64,000 bases of DNA from Niallia nealsonii (GCF_002835805.1 NZ_PISE01000003.1:243323-307322), one strand, 5' to 3'; counted from the stretch's first letter, positions 25,458 to 35,521 are shown. Numbers and translations: made by a program. The notes: generated by a model not told the origin, from the letters alone.

Positions 25458-28433
25458 ATGAAAAATTCTAATAGCTTAAAGCATAAAAAGAAAAAAAAAT
25501 TAACAAAAAACTCTTTTTTAACGGATAAAAATGATGATTATCTTCTGAATAAAGAAACTATTAAAGCATTATTTAGGAACCATCCAGATGCTGTTTTTAT
25601 ATTGGATGGTAATGGGAATTTAAAAAACTTTAGCGAATCTATAAAAAGATTGTTTGGATATGAGGAAGAAGATTTAAACGGGGATTTAGGGAAATGTTAT
25701 GCAGAAAATTATCAGCATTTAAGAGAAACATATATAAGAAAAGTTCTTAATGGGGAAGTTCAAAAGTTTACAGCTGATATCTATCATAAAAACGGAAAAA
25801 AAATACACGTTGAATTTAATTATTTTCCAATATTTAATGATTTAAAGCAAGTAATAGGCATATATGGAATAGCAAAGGATATAACCGAAAATATTCAAAA
25901 GGAACAGGAATTGTTAAAAGTAAAAGAGAGGCTTGAACTAGCACAGCAGGTAGCTAAAATTGGAAGTTGGGATTATGATCTTATTGAGGATGAATCGTAT
26001 TGGTCGAATCAAACTTTTGAATTGTATGGCATTAAAAGTAAAAAAGATTTCGTGCCGACCTATAAGAAGATTTTGTCAAGGATTCATCCAGATGACCGTG
26101 AATATTTTGACTTTACTTTTAAGAATGCAATAAAAAAACGGCAAAGCTATAATATGGAATTTAGAATTATGCATGCAGATGGTAATTATATATATGTATA
26201 TGAACAAGCAGATGTTATTTTAGATGAAAATCAGCTGCCTGTCAGGTTTATTGGAACAATACAAGATATAACCAAAAGAAAAATAGCTGAAATTAAGCTT
26301 AAAGAAACAGAACAAAAATTAAAAAATATCTATGATAACTTAGAAGTTGGCATTTGGTCATATGATGTAATAAATAATACTTTTGAATTGGCTTCACCAG
26401 GAGTTGAAGCTGTTGCCGGTTATACGTCAAAGGAAATTATAGAAAGAACCTGGGAATCCATTATACATCCTGAGGACCTTTTGGAATTCAATACTCTGCA
26501 AAAAAAGCTCTATTTAGGAGAAAGTCTTCATCAAAATTATCGTATTGTTTCAAAAAATGGGGATATAAAATGGGTTCAGGATCAGAAAATTCCAGTACTT
26601 GATAGTGAAGGGAAATTACTTAGAATTGATGGCATTGTTTCAGGTATTACAAAAATAAAAAAAGCAGAAGAGCAGATCAAACATTTAGCTTATCATGATT
26701 ATTTAACAAACTTGCCAAACAGAAGAATGTTTGATGAGAAGATGGAAGAACTGGTAAACCGCTTTGAAATAAATAAAACAGATTTTGTTATTATGTACCT
26801 AGATCTTGATCGTTTTAACAATATTAATGACACTCTTGGGCACAGTATTGGCGATAAATTATTGCAACAATTTACAGTAAGAGTTGGCGGATTATTAAAG
26901 GATAATTCTTTATTTGCCAGAATTGGAGGAGATGAATTCGGAATCATTCTTTGGGGATACGAAGGTTCTGACTTTCCTGTTACGGTTGCCAAAAACATTA
27001 TCGATTGCATGAATAAACCATTTTTAATTGATGATTTTGAATTATATATAACCACAAGTGTTGGAATAAGTACTTTTCCTATGAATGGAGAAACGAAAGA
27101 AAATTTAATAAAAAGCGCAGATGCTGCTTTACATAGAGCAAAGGAAATAGGGAAAAACAATTATCAAATATATTCTTCCTTATTAAATATTTCTTCATAT
27201 AAGCTATATGCTCTTGAAAGAGATTTGCGTAAAGCAATTGAAAACAATGAATTTTTTCTTCATTTTCAGCCAAGGGTAGATGCCTCTACAGGGACTATCG
27301 TAAGCGCAGAAGCATTGCTGCGATGGAGGCATCCTGAATGGGGGATTGTTTCTCCAAGAGAATTTATTCCCCTTGCAGAAGAGAATGGGCTAATCTTAGA
27401 AATAGGAGACTGGGTATTTCAGCAAGTATGTTATTTCATTAAGAGTTGGGAACAAAAAAAACTATCTATTATTCCCATATCCATTAACATATCAGCTCAA
27501 AGATTTTTAAAAAATGATTTTATTGAAACAGTGAAAAAAGTCCTTAAAGAAACAAAAATCAATCCAAAATTAATAGAATTTGAAATAACAGAAACTACAT
27601 TAATCCATCATGAAGAAGCTGTAAGTTCAGCTCTTCAATTATTAAAAGAAATGGGGATAAGTATAGCGTTAGACGATTTTGGAACAGGGTACTCTTCCTT
27701 AACCTATTTAAAGCAGTATCCAATAGACACAATAAAAATTGATAGATCCTTTATCAGAAATATTTCAGTTTTTGGAAAAGATGAGATGATTGTTAAATCG
27801 ATTATCTTTTTAGCAAAAGGATTGCAGATGAAGGTAGTTGCCGAAGGTGTTGAAACAAATGAACAACTGTCTTTTTTAAGACAGCAAGAGTGTGATGAAA
27901 TTCAAGGATATTTATTTAGTAAACCTGTTGCAGAAAAAGAATTTCAATCGTTATTAAATAAAACTAAACTTAAGCCTAACAGCCAACTTTCAAAAATGGA
28001 TGAAATGGTTGATAGGAGGTATGAGTCTAGAATCATTTTACAGTATCCACTCAGTACAAAAATGTCTGTAACTTCAATAAAGGATAAAAAGGTTAATTTG
28101 GGAAAAACGGAGGTTTTAGTGGAAGAATTGAGCTTTCGAGGCATAAGATTTCTTTCTGCTATTGATTTGCCGGTACGACCGGAAATCCTTCTTCAATTTG
28201 AAACAAAAATAATGAATGAAAAAGTAGCAATGAATGGATATGTTATCTGGAAACAGGAAATGCATGATATCTATGAATACGGTCTTCAGTTTACCTTTAA
28301 TAAAAATGATAAAGAACATATCACAGAAACATTAAATAATTTCTTAGAACAATATCGCAGTAATCCATTAGTTCCGAATTGCAGTTTTGTTAAAGAGGAT
28401 AAAATTGATTATCTTATGAATTTTGATTTATAG
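25458..28433 (+). CDS. Cyclic-di-GMP signalling protein: PAS x3, GGDEF, EAL, PilZ
   Basis: 991-residue cytoplasmic protein with no membrane segment. Three PAS/PAC repeats (residues about 35-150, 155-280, 285-405; each ends with an I.DITK-type PAC motif), then a GGDEF cyclase with intact IGGDEFG (residues 489-495), then an EAL phosphodiesterase with AEALLRW, EITETTLI, LDDFGTGYSSL, KIDRSFI and VVAEGVET all intact. The C-terminus is a PilZ-like domain with RRYESR (RxxxR) and EELSFRG (D/E-x-S-x-x-G type). So the same protein can make, cleave and bind c-di-GMP. It is a monocistronic gene; neighbours do not indicate an output. Confidence 0.93.
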   Translation: MKNSNSLKHKKKKKLTKNSFLTDKNDDYLLNKETIKALFRNHPDAVFILDGNGNLKNFSESIKRLFGYEEEDLNGDLGKCYAENYQHLRETYIRKVLNGEVQKFTADIYHKNGKKIHVEFNYFPIFNDLKQVIGIYGIAKDITENIQKEQELLKVKERLELAQQVAKIGSWDYDLIEDESYWSNQTFELYGIKSKKDFVPTYKKILSRIHPDDREYFDFTFKNAIKKRQSYNMEFRIMHADGNYIYVYEQADVILDENQLPVRFIGTIQDITKRKIAEIKLKETEQKLKNIYDNLEVGIWSYDVINNTFELASPGVEAVAGYTSKEIIERTWESIIHPEDLLEFNTLQKKLYLGESLHQNYRIVSKNGDIKWVQDQKIPVLDSEGKLLRIDGIVSGITKIKKAEEQIKHLAYHDYLTNLPNRRMFDEKMEELVNRFEINKTDFVIMYLDLDRFNNINDTLGHSIGDKLLQQFTVRVGGLLKDNSLFARIGGDEFGIILWGYEGSDFPVTVAKNIIDCMNKPFLIDDFELYITTSVGISTFPMNGETKENLIKSADAALHRAKEIGKNNYQIYSSLLNISSYKLYALERDLRKAIENNEFFLHFQPRVDASTGTIVSAEALLRWRHPEWGIVSPREFIPLAEENGLILEIGDWVFQQVCYFIKSWEQKKLSIIPISINISAQRFLKNDFIETVKKVLKETKINPKLIEFEITETTLIHHEEAVSSALQLLKEMGISIALDDFGTGYSSLTYLKQYPIDTIKIDRSFIRNISVFGKDEMIVKSIIFLAKGLQMKVVAEGVETNEQLSFLRQQECDEIQGYLFSKPVAEKEFQSLLNKTKLKPNSQLSKMDEMVDRRYESRIILQYPLSTKMSVTSIKDKKVNLGKTEVLVEELSFRGIRFLSAIDLPVRPEILLQFETKIMNEKVAMNGYVIWKQEMHDIYEYGLQFTFNKNDKEHITETLNNFLEQYRSNPLVPNCSFVKEDKIDYLMNFDL

Positions 28434-28616
28434 GCTATATTTGCCGAAAGCAAAACAAAGTTAGTTGATAACACTTTATAAACTAATTTTAATAAAGGTT
28501 ATCATTAATATTTTAGAATGAGATGATGAGTTTTTATATTGCATAAGAAAATTTTCCTGTTAATGACCTCTAATAACTAATTTCTGCATTAAAAAATAGT
28601 CTACTGTACTCAAGAA

Positions 28617-28741
28617 GTAAAGTGAACTTCAATTAGTGAAAACAATCAGGCTTTTATAGGCAGTTAGTTATCTCCATTTAGATTTCTTATTTTCTCTTCT
28701 AATCTTGGGGTAGAGGTCATACTGCCTATTAATTTGGGATA
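28617..28741 (-). repeat. Structured repeat family B, reverse-oriented copy
   Basis: On the minus strand it reads AATTAATAGGCAGT ... ACTGCCTATAAAAGCCTGATTG ... TTGAAGTTCACTTTAC. The left AATAGGCAGT and the right ACTGCCTAT pair where other copies have ACGGGC and GCCCGT, a compensatory change that supports RNA structure. The rest of the 28434-28811 gap shows nothing else. Confidence 0.7.
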
Positions 28742-28811
28742 CAAAAGCATGAAAAAGGGCAATTGATAATATGTCTTTTCGATTGTATATGAAAAATACT
28801 ATAGACTATGT

Positions 28812-29279
28812 TTAAATTTGCTTTTGTATATATTTAAACAAAAGTTTTTTTACAGCCATCCAATTAAAGAATAAGATACTGAAAATGATTGGATACAGAA
28901 ATGCAGAGTGCCATAGTTTCCAGCCGTTATAATAAAACATGTCTGTATGGACAATAAATAATTCATATAAAATTGAAAATAAAGACCAAATCGCCACGTA
29001 AAGTATTTTATAAAGAAAGTTTTTCGACAAAGGAAAAAAATTCAAATATAAAATATTTATTGAAAAATAAACAGCTATTATGCAAAGAGTAGTATATATT
29101 TGTGCACCTTCTTGTCCATAGCCGTACAGATCATATTTAAAATTAAGAATAATATCTGTTGTAATCCCAAAAGAATAGGCAAAAAATGAAGTAGCATAAA
29201 TTTCTATTTGGGAAATTCTTTTAGGAACCCAAATAGCTGTAAAAGCAAGCAAAAAAATGCTGATAAAAACTAGAAGCAT
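28812..29279 (-). CDS. CBO0543-like multi-pass membrane protein
   Basis: 155-residue protein, almost entirely hydrophobic, with about five transmembrane helices. It carries the WVPKRISQIEIYATSFFA and LNFKYDLYGYG blocks typical of the CBO0543 family common in Bacillaceae. Function is unknown. CGAGGTAA lies before the ATG. It ends the pair with the MarR-type gene upstream on the same strand, 32 bp away. Confidence 0.75.
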   Translation of the reverse strand: MLLVFISIFLLAFTAIWVPKRISQIEIYATSFFAYSFGITTDIILNFKYDLYGYGQEGAQIYTTLCIIAVYFSINILYLNFFPLSKNFLYKILYVAIWSLFSILYELFIVHTDMFYYNGWKLWHSAFLYPIIFSILFFNWMAVKKLLFKYIQKQI

Positions 29280-29311
29280 TCTAAATTACCTCGGTTTTAT
29301 AAGTTTCAAAA

Positions 29312-29806
29312 TCAGTATTCATAATGGATGCCGTCAATTTTAGCATCAAATATTTTTTCTCTAATAGATAATCCTCTATTAATATCTAAAATTTTTTGTC
29401 CGCATTGCAAAAAAATTTCTATTTCTTTTTCGCATAACTGATTCATTTTAAATGGGAAAAAGTCATTCTCTATAATATTGTAAATAATCCTCATAAATAA
29501 TTGTTCCCCATCTTTTGTTATGGTCACTCTTTTAAACTTGGAGTGGTTTTGGTCCCTTTTTATTGATATAAAACCTTTTTCTTTTAAGGGTTTCAACAGT
29601 CTAGTAACAGTAGATAAATGCCAACAGCCAATTGCACTGATTTCCGAAGGTGTTAAAGTTTTGTTGTTGGTAGTTAGAATAAATAAGATATGCTGCTGTG
29701 CTGGTGAAAGATCATACTCTTTTCCTAATTTTGCCCATTGTTCTTCCATGCAAAAATATAAGGCTCTTATTAAGAGAACAAGATTTTGTTTATAAATAAA
29801 ATTCAT
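29312..29806 (-). CDS. MarR-family transcription regulator
   Basis: 164-residue winged-helix protein; HTH region LTPSEISAIGCWHLSTVTRL, wing SIKRDQNHSKFKRVTITKDG. The ATG at 29806 is chosen because AAGGAGGTCGCC lies directly before it; a longer reading from 29854 runs through this site. Resembles HTH-type Hpr-like regulators of Bacillus in length and Cys-poor composition, but the assignment is only to MarR. Palindromes just upstream suggest autoregulation. Confidence 0.8.
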   Translation of the reverse strand: MNFIYKQNLVLLIRALYFCMEEQWAKLGKEYDLSPAQQHILFILTTNNKTLTPSEISAIGCWHLSTVTRLLKPLKEKGFISIKRDQNHSKFKRVTITKDGEQLFMRIIYNIIENDFFPFKMNQLCEKEIEIFLQCGQKILDINRGLSIREKIFDAKIDGIHYEY

Positions 29807-29815
29807 GGCGACCTC

Positions 29816-29845
29816 CTTACTTGTAAGTACAATTGTATATGCAAC
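29816..29845 (-). promoter_or_regulatory. Putative MarR operator
   Basis: CTTACTTGTAAG (29816-29827) and TACAATTGTA (29828-29837) are adjacent palindromes overlapping the ribosome site; TTGTATATGCAA (29834-29845) follows. Probable autoregulatory site, inferred from symmetry and position. Confidence 0.45.
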
Positions 29846-30073
29846 TATAATCATTATGAGTAATTAATGGAAAGGTTATACTTTAATTTAGAAAAATAGG
29901 AAATGAAAAATCCACTCTGTAACAAAGCACTTTTGAACAGATTGGATTAAACGAAAAAAATATTCAATAAATAGGATAAAGCTAGTTGAATTCTTCCCTT
30001 TATACAATTCTGTTGATTTTGCATTAACATAGCCAAGAAAACTGGGTTGAACATGTTGGAGAATTTTATAAGA

Positions 30074-30117
30074 GGAATAGAAAGAGGGAGTAATTTTTTA
30101 CTCCCTCTTTCTATTCC
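30074..30117 (-). terminator. xylR terminator overlapping the stop codon
   Basis: Perfect 19-bp stem from GGAATAGAAAGAGGGAGTA to TACTCCCTCTTTCTATTCC with a 6-nt loop. The right arm includes the last codons and stop of xylR. Confidence 0.85.
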
Positions 30118-31292
30118 TTATTCATTTGTAGTCTTGACTTAAGAAAATTCTCTGATGAAAATGCAGCTACACCTAAAGCAGAAGCAGGCAGCGTTAAATC
30201 TGAAAAATTAATTTTGATATCTGTTTGATGAAAAGGCAATGTGAAATTATTGATCGTGGATTGAACTTGTGGTTCAATCCACTGTTTTGCAGCAGCAAGA
30301 CGGTTTCCAATAATAATTTGCTGAGGATTAAAAGTATGGATAATATTAATAATCCCAATTGCAAGGTTTTGGCCAATTTCCTCTAGAAGAGTGATGACAG
30401 CTTGTTCGCCATTTCGGGCACGTTCCATTAATTCTCCTAAACTTAATTCTGTTTTATTATTTATGTTTACTATTTGTGCTTTAGACAGCAGGGCTTGTTC
30501 TGATGCATATAGTTCCCAACATCCCTTATTCCCGCATATGCATTTGATGCCATTTCGATCAATTGTCATATGTCCAACTTCACCTGAATAACCATTAAAT
30601 CCATTATATAACTCACCGTTCATAATAATGCCTGCGCCTATGCCAATACCTGCACTAACATATACCAAATGATCAAAATGTTTGCCACTCCCAAATTTTT
30701 TTTCTCCATAAGCACCGGCATTTGCTTCGTTTTCAACTATAACAGGTACATTGTAGACGTTTTCTATCTCTGTCTTTAAAGAGATATTTTTCCAGCCAAG
30801 ATTGGGCGCCAATAAGATGTCCCCTTCTTTATTGACAATGCCTGGTGCGCCGATTCCTATTCCGACAATGCCATAAGGAGAAGAAGGAGCAGCACTTATT
30901 AAAAAAGAAATAACCTTTTGAATAAGTTGAAGGGTTTCTTCAAAAGAACTGTTTTTATATTTTTCGTTTTTCTGAACGACAATATTTCCTTGAAGATCTG
31001 TTAATACTCCAAAAATATAATTTACTCCAAGATCAAGGCCTATAGAATAGCCAGCTCCTTGGTTAAATAGAAGCATTACAGGGCGTCTGCCACCGCTTGA
31101 TTCTCCTGGACCTGATTCATAGATTAATTGCTCTTCAAGAAGTTCAGAAACTAATGATGAAACGGTCCCTTTATTTAATCCAGATTGTTGAGCAATGTCA
31201 GCGCGGGAAATAGGAGAGTGGCTGATAATTAAACTTAAAACAAGGGATTTATTTTCTTTTTTTACTAACTGCTGATTCCAAGTAACATGCAT
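30111..31292 (-). CDS. xylR: Xylose operon repressor, ROK family
   Basis: 393-residue repressor with an N-terminal winged helix (ISRADIAQQSGLNKGTVSSL) and a ROK sugar-sensor domain (GLDLGVNYIFGVLTDLQG; VENEANAGAYGEKKFG; zinc-type CICGNKGCWE). It follows B. subtilis XylR closely, including SSGGRRPVMLLFN. The ATG at 31292 gives MHVTWNQQLVKKENK and has AAGGAGA about 10 nt upstream; a longer form from 31358 adds a basic leader not seen in homologues. Divergent from xylAB; xylose relieves binding. Confidence 0.93.
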   Translation of the reverse strand: MHVTWNQQLVKKENKSLVLSLIISHSPISRADIAQQSGLNKGTVSSLVSELLEEQLIYESGPGESSGGRRPVMLLFNQGAGYSIGLDLGVNYIFGVLTDLQGNIVVQKNEKYKNSSFEETLQLIQKVISFLISAAPSSPYGIVGIGIGAPGIVNKEGDILLAPNLGWKNISLKTEIENVYNVPVIVENEANAGAYGEKKFGSGKHFDHLVYVSAGIGIGAGIIMNGELYNGFNGYSGEVGHMTIDRNGIKCICGNKGCWELYASEQALLSKAQIVNINNKTELSLGELMERARNGEQAVITLLEEIGQNLAIGIINIIHTFNPQQIIIGNRLAAAKQWIEPQVQSTINNFTLPFHQTDIKINFSDLTLPASALGVAAFSSENFLKSRLQMNKE

Positions 31293-31440
31293 AATAAGGT
31301 TTATCTCCTTTTTCTTGAGCCTATTCTTTTTAAATTTAGCATGAAGCAGTGATTTCATTAAATTATCTGCTATTAAAGGACAACATAGCTATATAAAATG
31401 AAAAAGCACTCATGATGAATTATTATATAGATAGTATACA

Positions 31441-31471
31441 AAAAGTTAGTTCGATAGATAAACAAACTTTT
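31441..31471. promoter_or_regulatory. XylR operator, xylR-proximal
   Basis: Inverted repeat AAAAGTTAGTT / AACAAACTTTT with a 9-bp spacer and a single mismatch. It resembles the TTAGTTTGTTT-type Bacillus xyl operator and lies about 150 bp upstream of the xylR start. Confidence 0.65.
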
Positions 31472-31492
31472 TGGGAATATAATTTATCTCTA

Positions 31493-31610
31493 TTTAACGG
31501 GCAGTTGACTCTCACCTGGAGACTAGAAGAGATGAGGGATAATGTCTGACTGGTACAACTAATAAGCAGTGGAGGATGGAAAAACACACTGATTGAAGAT
31601 TCCCTTTATT
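31493..31610 (+). repeat. Structured repeat family B copy inside the xylR-xylA intergenic region
   Basis: ATTTAACGGGCAGTTGACTC at the left, GATGAGGGAT in the middle, AGCAGTGGAGGATGG and CACTGATTGAAGATTCCCTTTAT at the right. It separates the two XylR operators. No matching GCCCGT arm is kept. Confidence 0.75.
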
Positions 31611-31720
31611 TTATAGTAGGATATCTGTAAAAAGAAAGCTAAACTTTTTTGAAGTAGTCTATTCATTACAAGAAATAAAAGTATGTTAATTTGTCGTTTA
31701 TAGTATCTATTAAATTATTA

Positions 31721-31768
31721 AACAACTTTGTTTAGTCAGTAGACAAACAAAGTTGTTGTTGATATAAT
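31721..31768 (+). promoter_or_regulatory. xylA promoter with XylR operator
   Basis: The arms AACAACTTTGTTTAGTC (31721-31737) and GACAAACAAAGTTGTT (31742-31757) form a large palindrome. It overlaps a -35 TAGACA (31740-31745), 17 bp from the -10 TATAAT (31763-31768). Repressor binding would block polymerase directly. Confidence 0.8.
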
Positions 31769-31834
31769 AAGTTCAAATACTAAAGCTGAAAGGAGAAAGT
31801 ATATAGGAAATTTCCTATAATTTTTTCAGTGTTT

Positions 31835-31848
31835 TGTAAGCGGTAACA
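31835..31848 (+). promoter_or_regulatory. cre site in the xylA leader
   Basis: TGTAAGCGGTAACA fits the CcpA consensus at all 14 positions. It lies downstream of the promoter, suiting roadblock repression by glucose, as known for the B. subtilis xyl operon. Confidence 0.85.
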
Positions 31849-31894
31849 AAATGAAGGATTTCAAAGTACTTAAATTAAGTAGGAGGAAACTCAC

Positions 31895-33226
31895 ATGACT
31901 TATTTTCAAAATATTAGCAAAATCAAGTATGAAGGCCCAACATCAAAAAATCCATTTTCATTTAAATACTACAATCCAGAAGAATTGGTTAATGGAAAAA
32001 CAATGGAAGAAACACTGCGTTTTTCTGTAGCTTATTGGCATACATTTACTGCAGACGGATCAGATCCATTTGGTGTAGGTACAATGATAAGACCTTGGGA
32101 TCAATATAAAGGATTGGATTTGGCGAAAGCACGTGTAGAAGCAGCATTTGAATTGTTTGAAAAACTTAATGCACCTTTCTTTTGTTTCCATGATTCTGAT
32201 ATTGCTCCTGAAGGCAATACATTAAAAGAAACATATGACAACCTTGATCCAATTGTTTCTATGATTAAGGAATACATGAAAACAAGCAAAACAAAACTGC
32301 TTTGGAATACTGCCAATATGTTTACACATCCAAGATATGTACATGGCGCTGCAACAACAAATAATGCAGATGTTTATGCGTATGCTGCTGCAAAAGTTAA
32401 AAAGGGACTTGAAATCGGAAAAGCGCTTGGTGCAGAAAACTATGTATTTTGGGGCGGTCGTGAAGGATATGAGACCTTATTAAATACAAATATGAAGCTA
32501 GAACAAGATAACTTAGCTCGTTTCTTCCATATGGCTATTGACTATGCAAAAGAGATTGACTTTAATGTACCTTTCTTAATTGAACCAAAACCTAAAGAGC
32601 CAACAAAGCATCAATATGATTTTGATGTTGCAACAGGACTTGCTTTCTTGCAAAAATATGATCTGCAAGATTACTTCAAATTTAATATTGAAGCAAACCA
32701 TGCAACGCTTGCTGGCCATACATTTGAGCATGAACTAAGAGTTGCCCGCATTAATGGAATGCTTGGATCTGTAGATGCAAACCAAGGAGATACACTAATC
32801 GGCTGGGATACGGATGAATTCCCGACAGACTTATATTCTACGACATTAGCAATGTATGAAATTTTATTAAATGGAGGTCTCGGCAAAGGTGGATTGAACT
32901 TTGATGCTAAAATCAGAAGAGCATCTTTTGAACCTGAAGATCTTTTCCATGCACATATTGCTGGAATGGATGCATTTGCTATTGGCCTAAAAGTAGCGAA
33001 TAAACTTTTGCAAGACAGAGTATTAGAAGATGTAATCGCTGATAGATACAGCAGCTTTAAAGAAGGAATCGGTTTAGAAGTGGTAGAAGGAAAAACAGAT
33101 TTCCGCAAGCTGGAAGAATATGCATTGCAGCTTGGAGAAATCAAAAATGTCTCTGGCAGACAAGAAAGATTAAAAGCAACTGTGAATCAATATTTATTAG
33201 AAACATTATCTACTGTTTCTGTATAA
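31895..33226 (+). CDS. xylA: Xylose isomerase
   Basis: 443-residue class II isomerase converting xylose to xylulose. Catalytic [12 protein letters not shown], metal-binding [13 protein letters not shown] and [12 protein letters not shown], and the second metal region [18 protein letters not shown] are intact. AGGAGG precedes the ATG. First gene of xylAB, under XylR and CcpA sites. Confidence 0.96.
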   Translation: MTYFQNISKIKYEGPTSKNPFSFKYYNPEELVNGKTMEETLRFSVAYWHTFTADGSDPFGVGTMIRPWDQYKGLDLAKARVEAAFELFEKLNAPFFCFHDSDIAPEGNTLKETYDNLDPIVSMIKEYMKTSKTKLLWNTANMFTHPRYVHGAATTNNADVYAYAAAKVKKGLEIGKALGAENYVFWGGREGYETLLNTNMKLEQDNLARFFHMAIDYAKEIDFNVPFLIEPKPKEPTKHQYDFDVATGLAFLQKYDLQDYFKFNIEANHATLAGHTFEHELRVARINGMLGSVDANQGDTLIGWDTDEFPTDLYSTTLAMYEILLNGGLGKGGLNFDAKIRRASFEPEDLFHAHIAGMDAFAIGLKVANKLLQDRVLEDVIADRYSSFKEGIGLEVVEGKTDFRKLEEYALQLGEIKNVSGRQERLKATVNQYLLETLSTVSV

Positions 33227-33257
33227 CAAAAAATTAGAATTAATATCATCATAGAAG

Positions 33258-33293
33258 TGTGCTGGAAATGTAAAAAGTCCAGCACATTTTTTG
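33258..33293 (+). terminator. Hairpin with T run between xylA and xylB
   Basis: TGTGCTGGA / TCCAGCACA stem followed by TTTTTT. It would give partial termination and lower xylB expression relative to xylA. Confidence 0.75.
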
Positions 33294-33317
33294 AATCAAA
33301 GAAAAGAGGGGAATGAA

Positions 33318-34817
33318 ATGAAATACGTTATTGGCATTGATCTTGGAACAAGTGCGGTTAAAATATTGCTTATAAATATGGCAGGAGAGGTTAGCTGTGA
33401 AGTTTCAAAAGCATATCCTTTAATTCATGAAAAATCTGGATACAGCGAACAAAATCCAGAAGAATGGATAGAGAAAACAATAGAAGGCATTTCTGAACTT
33501 CTGCAAGAGTTTAATGGAGATTCAAGAGATATTGAAGGCATCAGCTTTTCCGGACAAATGCATGGTCTTGTGTTGTTAGATAAAGAAAACAATGTATTAA
33601 GAAATGCTATTCTTTGGAATGATACAAGAACAACAGAGCAATGCCGGCAAATTTATGAAACTGTTGGCAAAGAGAAATTACTCGCTATTACAAAAAATCC
33701 TGCGCTAGAAGGTTTTACATTGCCTAAACTTTTATGGGTGAAACAATATGAGCCAGAAATTTTTGAACAAGCAACTGTATTTATGCTGCCTAAGGATTAT
33801 CTTCGTTTCCGCTTAACAGGTAAAATATATAGCGAGTATTCAGATGCAGCAGGAACACTTCTTTTAAATGTAAGTGAGAAAAAGTGGAGCACTGAAATTT
33901 GTGATCTATTTGGATTTCAGCTAGATATTTGTCCTCCCTTAGTAGAATCTCATGATTTTGTTGGAGAAATTAATTCAGATGTCGCAAGTAAAACTGGTTT
34001 AGCAGAATCAACAAAGGTTTTTGCAGGTGGTGCTGACAATGCTTGCGGCGCGATAGGATCAGGAATCTTGTCTGAGGGCAGGACATTATGCAGTGTCGGT
34101 ACATCAGGAGTTGTCCTTTCCTATGAAGAAAAAAATGACCAAGATTTTCAAGGGAAGGTCCATTATTTTAACCATGGGGAAGAAAATACTTATTATACAA
34201 TGGGGGTAACATTAGCCGCAGGCCATAGTTTAAGCTGGTTTAAGGATAACTTTGCACAGCATGAAAATTTCGAAAATTTATTAAATGATGTTAATTTGGT
34301 GCCAATTGGTGCAAATGGACTTCTATTTACCCCATATTTAGCTGGTGAAAGAACGCCATATGCGGATGCGAATATTCGTGGCAGCTTTATTGGAATGGAT
34401 GCTTCCCATAAAAGAAGCGATTTTGTTCGGGCTGTACTGGAAGGAATTACATTTTCACTGAATGAATCGATTGAGATCTTCAGAGAAAACGGCAAAAAAA
34501 TTGATACGGTTATATCCATAGGAGGCGGAGCAAAAAATGAAACGTGGCTGCAAATGCAGGCAGATATTTTTAACGCTAGAATCGTTAAACTTTCGAGCGA
34601 GCAGGGGCCTGGAATGGGAGCAGCAATGCTCGCAGCATATGGAGCTGGCTGGTTCTCTTCATTAAAGGAATGTGCAGAAAAATTTTTGGAATCAGTAAAG
34701 ACTTATAATCCTGTGACTGAGAATGCAGAACAATATCAAAAGCTGTTCCGGATATACAAACAAGTCTATCAGCAAACAAAGTCAATTAATGATGAATTGC
34801 TAGAATTTAGAAAGTAA
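33318..34817 (+). CDS. xylB: Xylulokinase, FGGY family
   Basis: 499-residue kinase making xylulose 5-phosphate. Phosphate loop IGIDLGTSAVKILL at the start, SFSGQMHGLVLLD (the family QMHG motif), and C-terminal GGGAKNETWLQMQADI. ATG at 33318 is 5-6 nt after AGAGGGGA. It follows xylA after an attenuating hairpin. Confidence 0.95.
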   Translation: MKYVIGIDLGTSAVKILLINMAGEVSCEVSKAYPLIHEKSGYSEQNPEEWIEKTIEGISELLQEFNGDSRDIEGISFSGQMHGLVLLDKENNVLRNAILWNDTRTTEQCRQIYETVGKEKLLAITKNPALEGFTLPKLLWVKQYEPEIFEQATVFMLPKDYLRFRLTGKIYSEYSDAAGTLLLNVSEKKWSTEICDLFGFQLDICPPLVESHDFVGEINSDVASKTGLAESTKVFAGGADNACGAIGSGILSEGRTLCSVGTSGVVLSYEEKNDQDFQGKVHYFNHGEENTYYTMGVTLAAGHSLSWFKDNFAQHENFENLLNDVNLVPIGANGLLFTPYLAGERTPYADANIRGSFIGMDASHKRSDFVRAVLEGITFSLNESIEIFRENGKKIDTVISIGGGAKNETWLQMQADIFNARIVKLSSEQGPGMGAAMLAAYGAGWFSSLKECAEKFLESVKTYNPVTENAEQYQKLFRIYKQVYQQTKSINDELLEFRK

Positions 34818-34842
34818 AATGTGCAGCCGATATGGAGGGGGG

Positions 34843-34932
34843 ATGAAATACAGAGATTTAGGGAGTGCAAGAATTAAGGTCAGCGCATGGGGGAAAAATA
34901 AATGATGATGAAGCATTAAGGGACAATAGAGC
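34843..34932 (+). pseudogene. Remnant of an aldo/keto reductase gene (5' end)
   Basis: An AGGGGGG site and ATG lead into MKYRDLGSARIKVSAWG, the usual N-terminus of aldo/keto reductases. After a frameshift the sequence INDDEALRDNRA continues, matching the DDEEAIR segment that normally follows about 10 residues later. Nothing of the remaining 280 residues is seen. The rest of the 34933-35521 gap has only hairpins and no gene. Confidence 0.6.
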
Positions 34933-35191
34933 TATTTAAAAATATATCTATTTGTAGTTTATCCTTCTTTCACTAAGGGTTCGGGCATTAGTTCAATAAA
35001 ATAATAAAGCCTAACACTGCAACAAGTATTAGAACAGGCTGCCGACAAATAGTTCGCTTTCTTCGTTGTTTTCCTTGCTCGGGTGCTTATTACCTGCCTT
35101 GATAACTCAGTTCTTCCTAAGGCTTCAAGACTTAAAAGACAAATGTTTTTGATTACCTTGAAAAGTTAGCAAAATAAACTTTTTCTATATC

Positions 35192-35243
35192 CTGGGGAGC
35201 TGTCCAATAAGTCAATTTTTTCGGCTGTTGGATGCTCCTTTTC
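35192..35243 (+). terminator. Terminator-like hairpin in the xylB-GMC gap
   Basis: GGAGCTGTCCAA pairs with TTGGATGCTCC (imperfect) followed by TTTT. A related GACAGCCTC sequence at 35314-35322 gives the whole 35195-35325 stretch inverted ends. Confidence 0.5.
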
Positions 35244-35521
35244 ATATGAAAGAATGTTGGTACATCACCCTCCTTGTTTTTTAGACTTCAATGGATTTGT
35301 CCTCTTGAGACAGCCTCTTTAATTAAATTATTTGCTTTTTGGTGTTCTTTTTAGAAGAGAAATGATTTTTATTAGTTCTCCAATCTTCCATTAGGCTGTA
35401 TAAGATAAAAGAATTGACTTGTTAAAACCTAAACTAAAACACTTGCAGACATATAAAAATGAATACAGGAATAATATTAGGATGGTAAAGAATCTTTCTA
35501 AAATGGTATAAGGGGTGTGGG

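Noticed and set aside
35195..35325. Miniature transposon with GGCTGTC-type ends
   Set aside because: Only loosely inverted ends and no duplicated target; terminator hairpins explain it as well.
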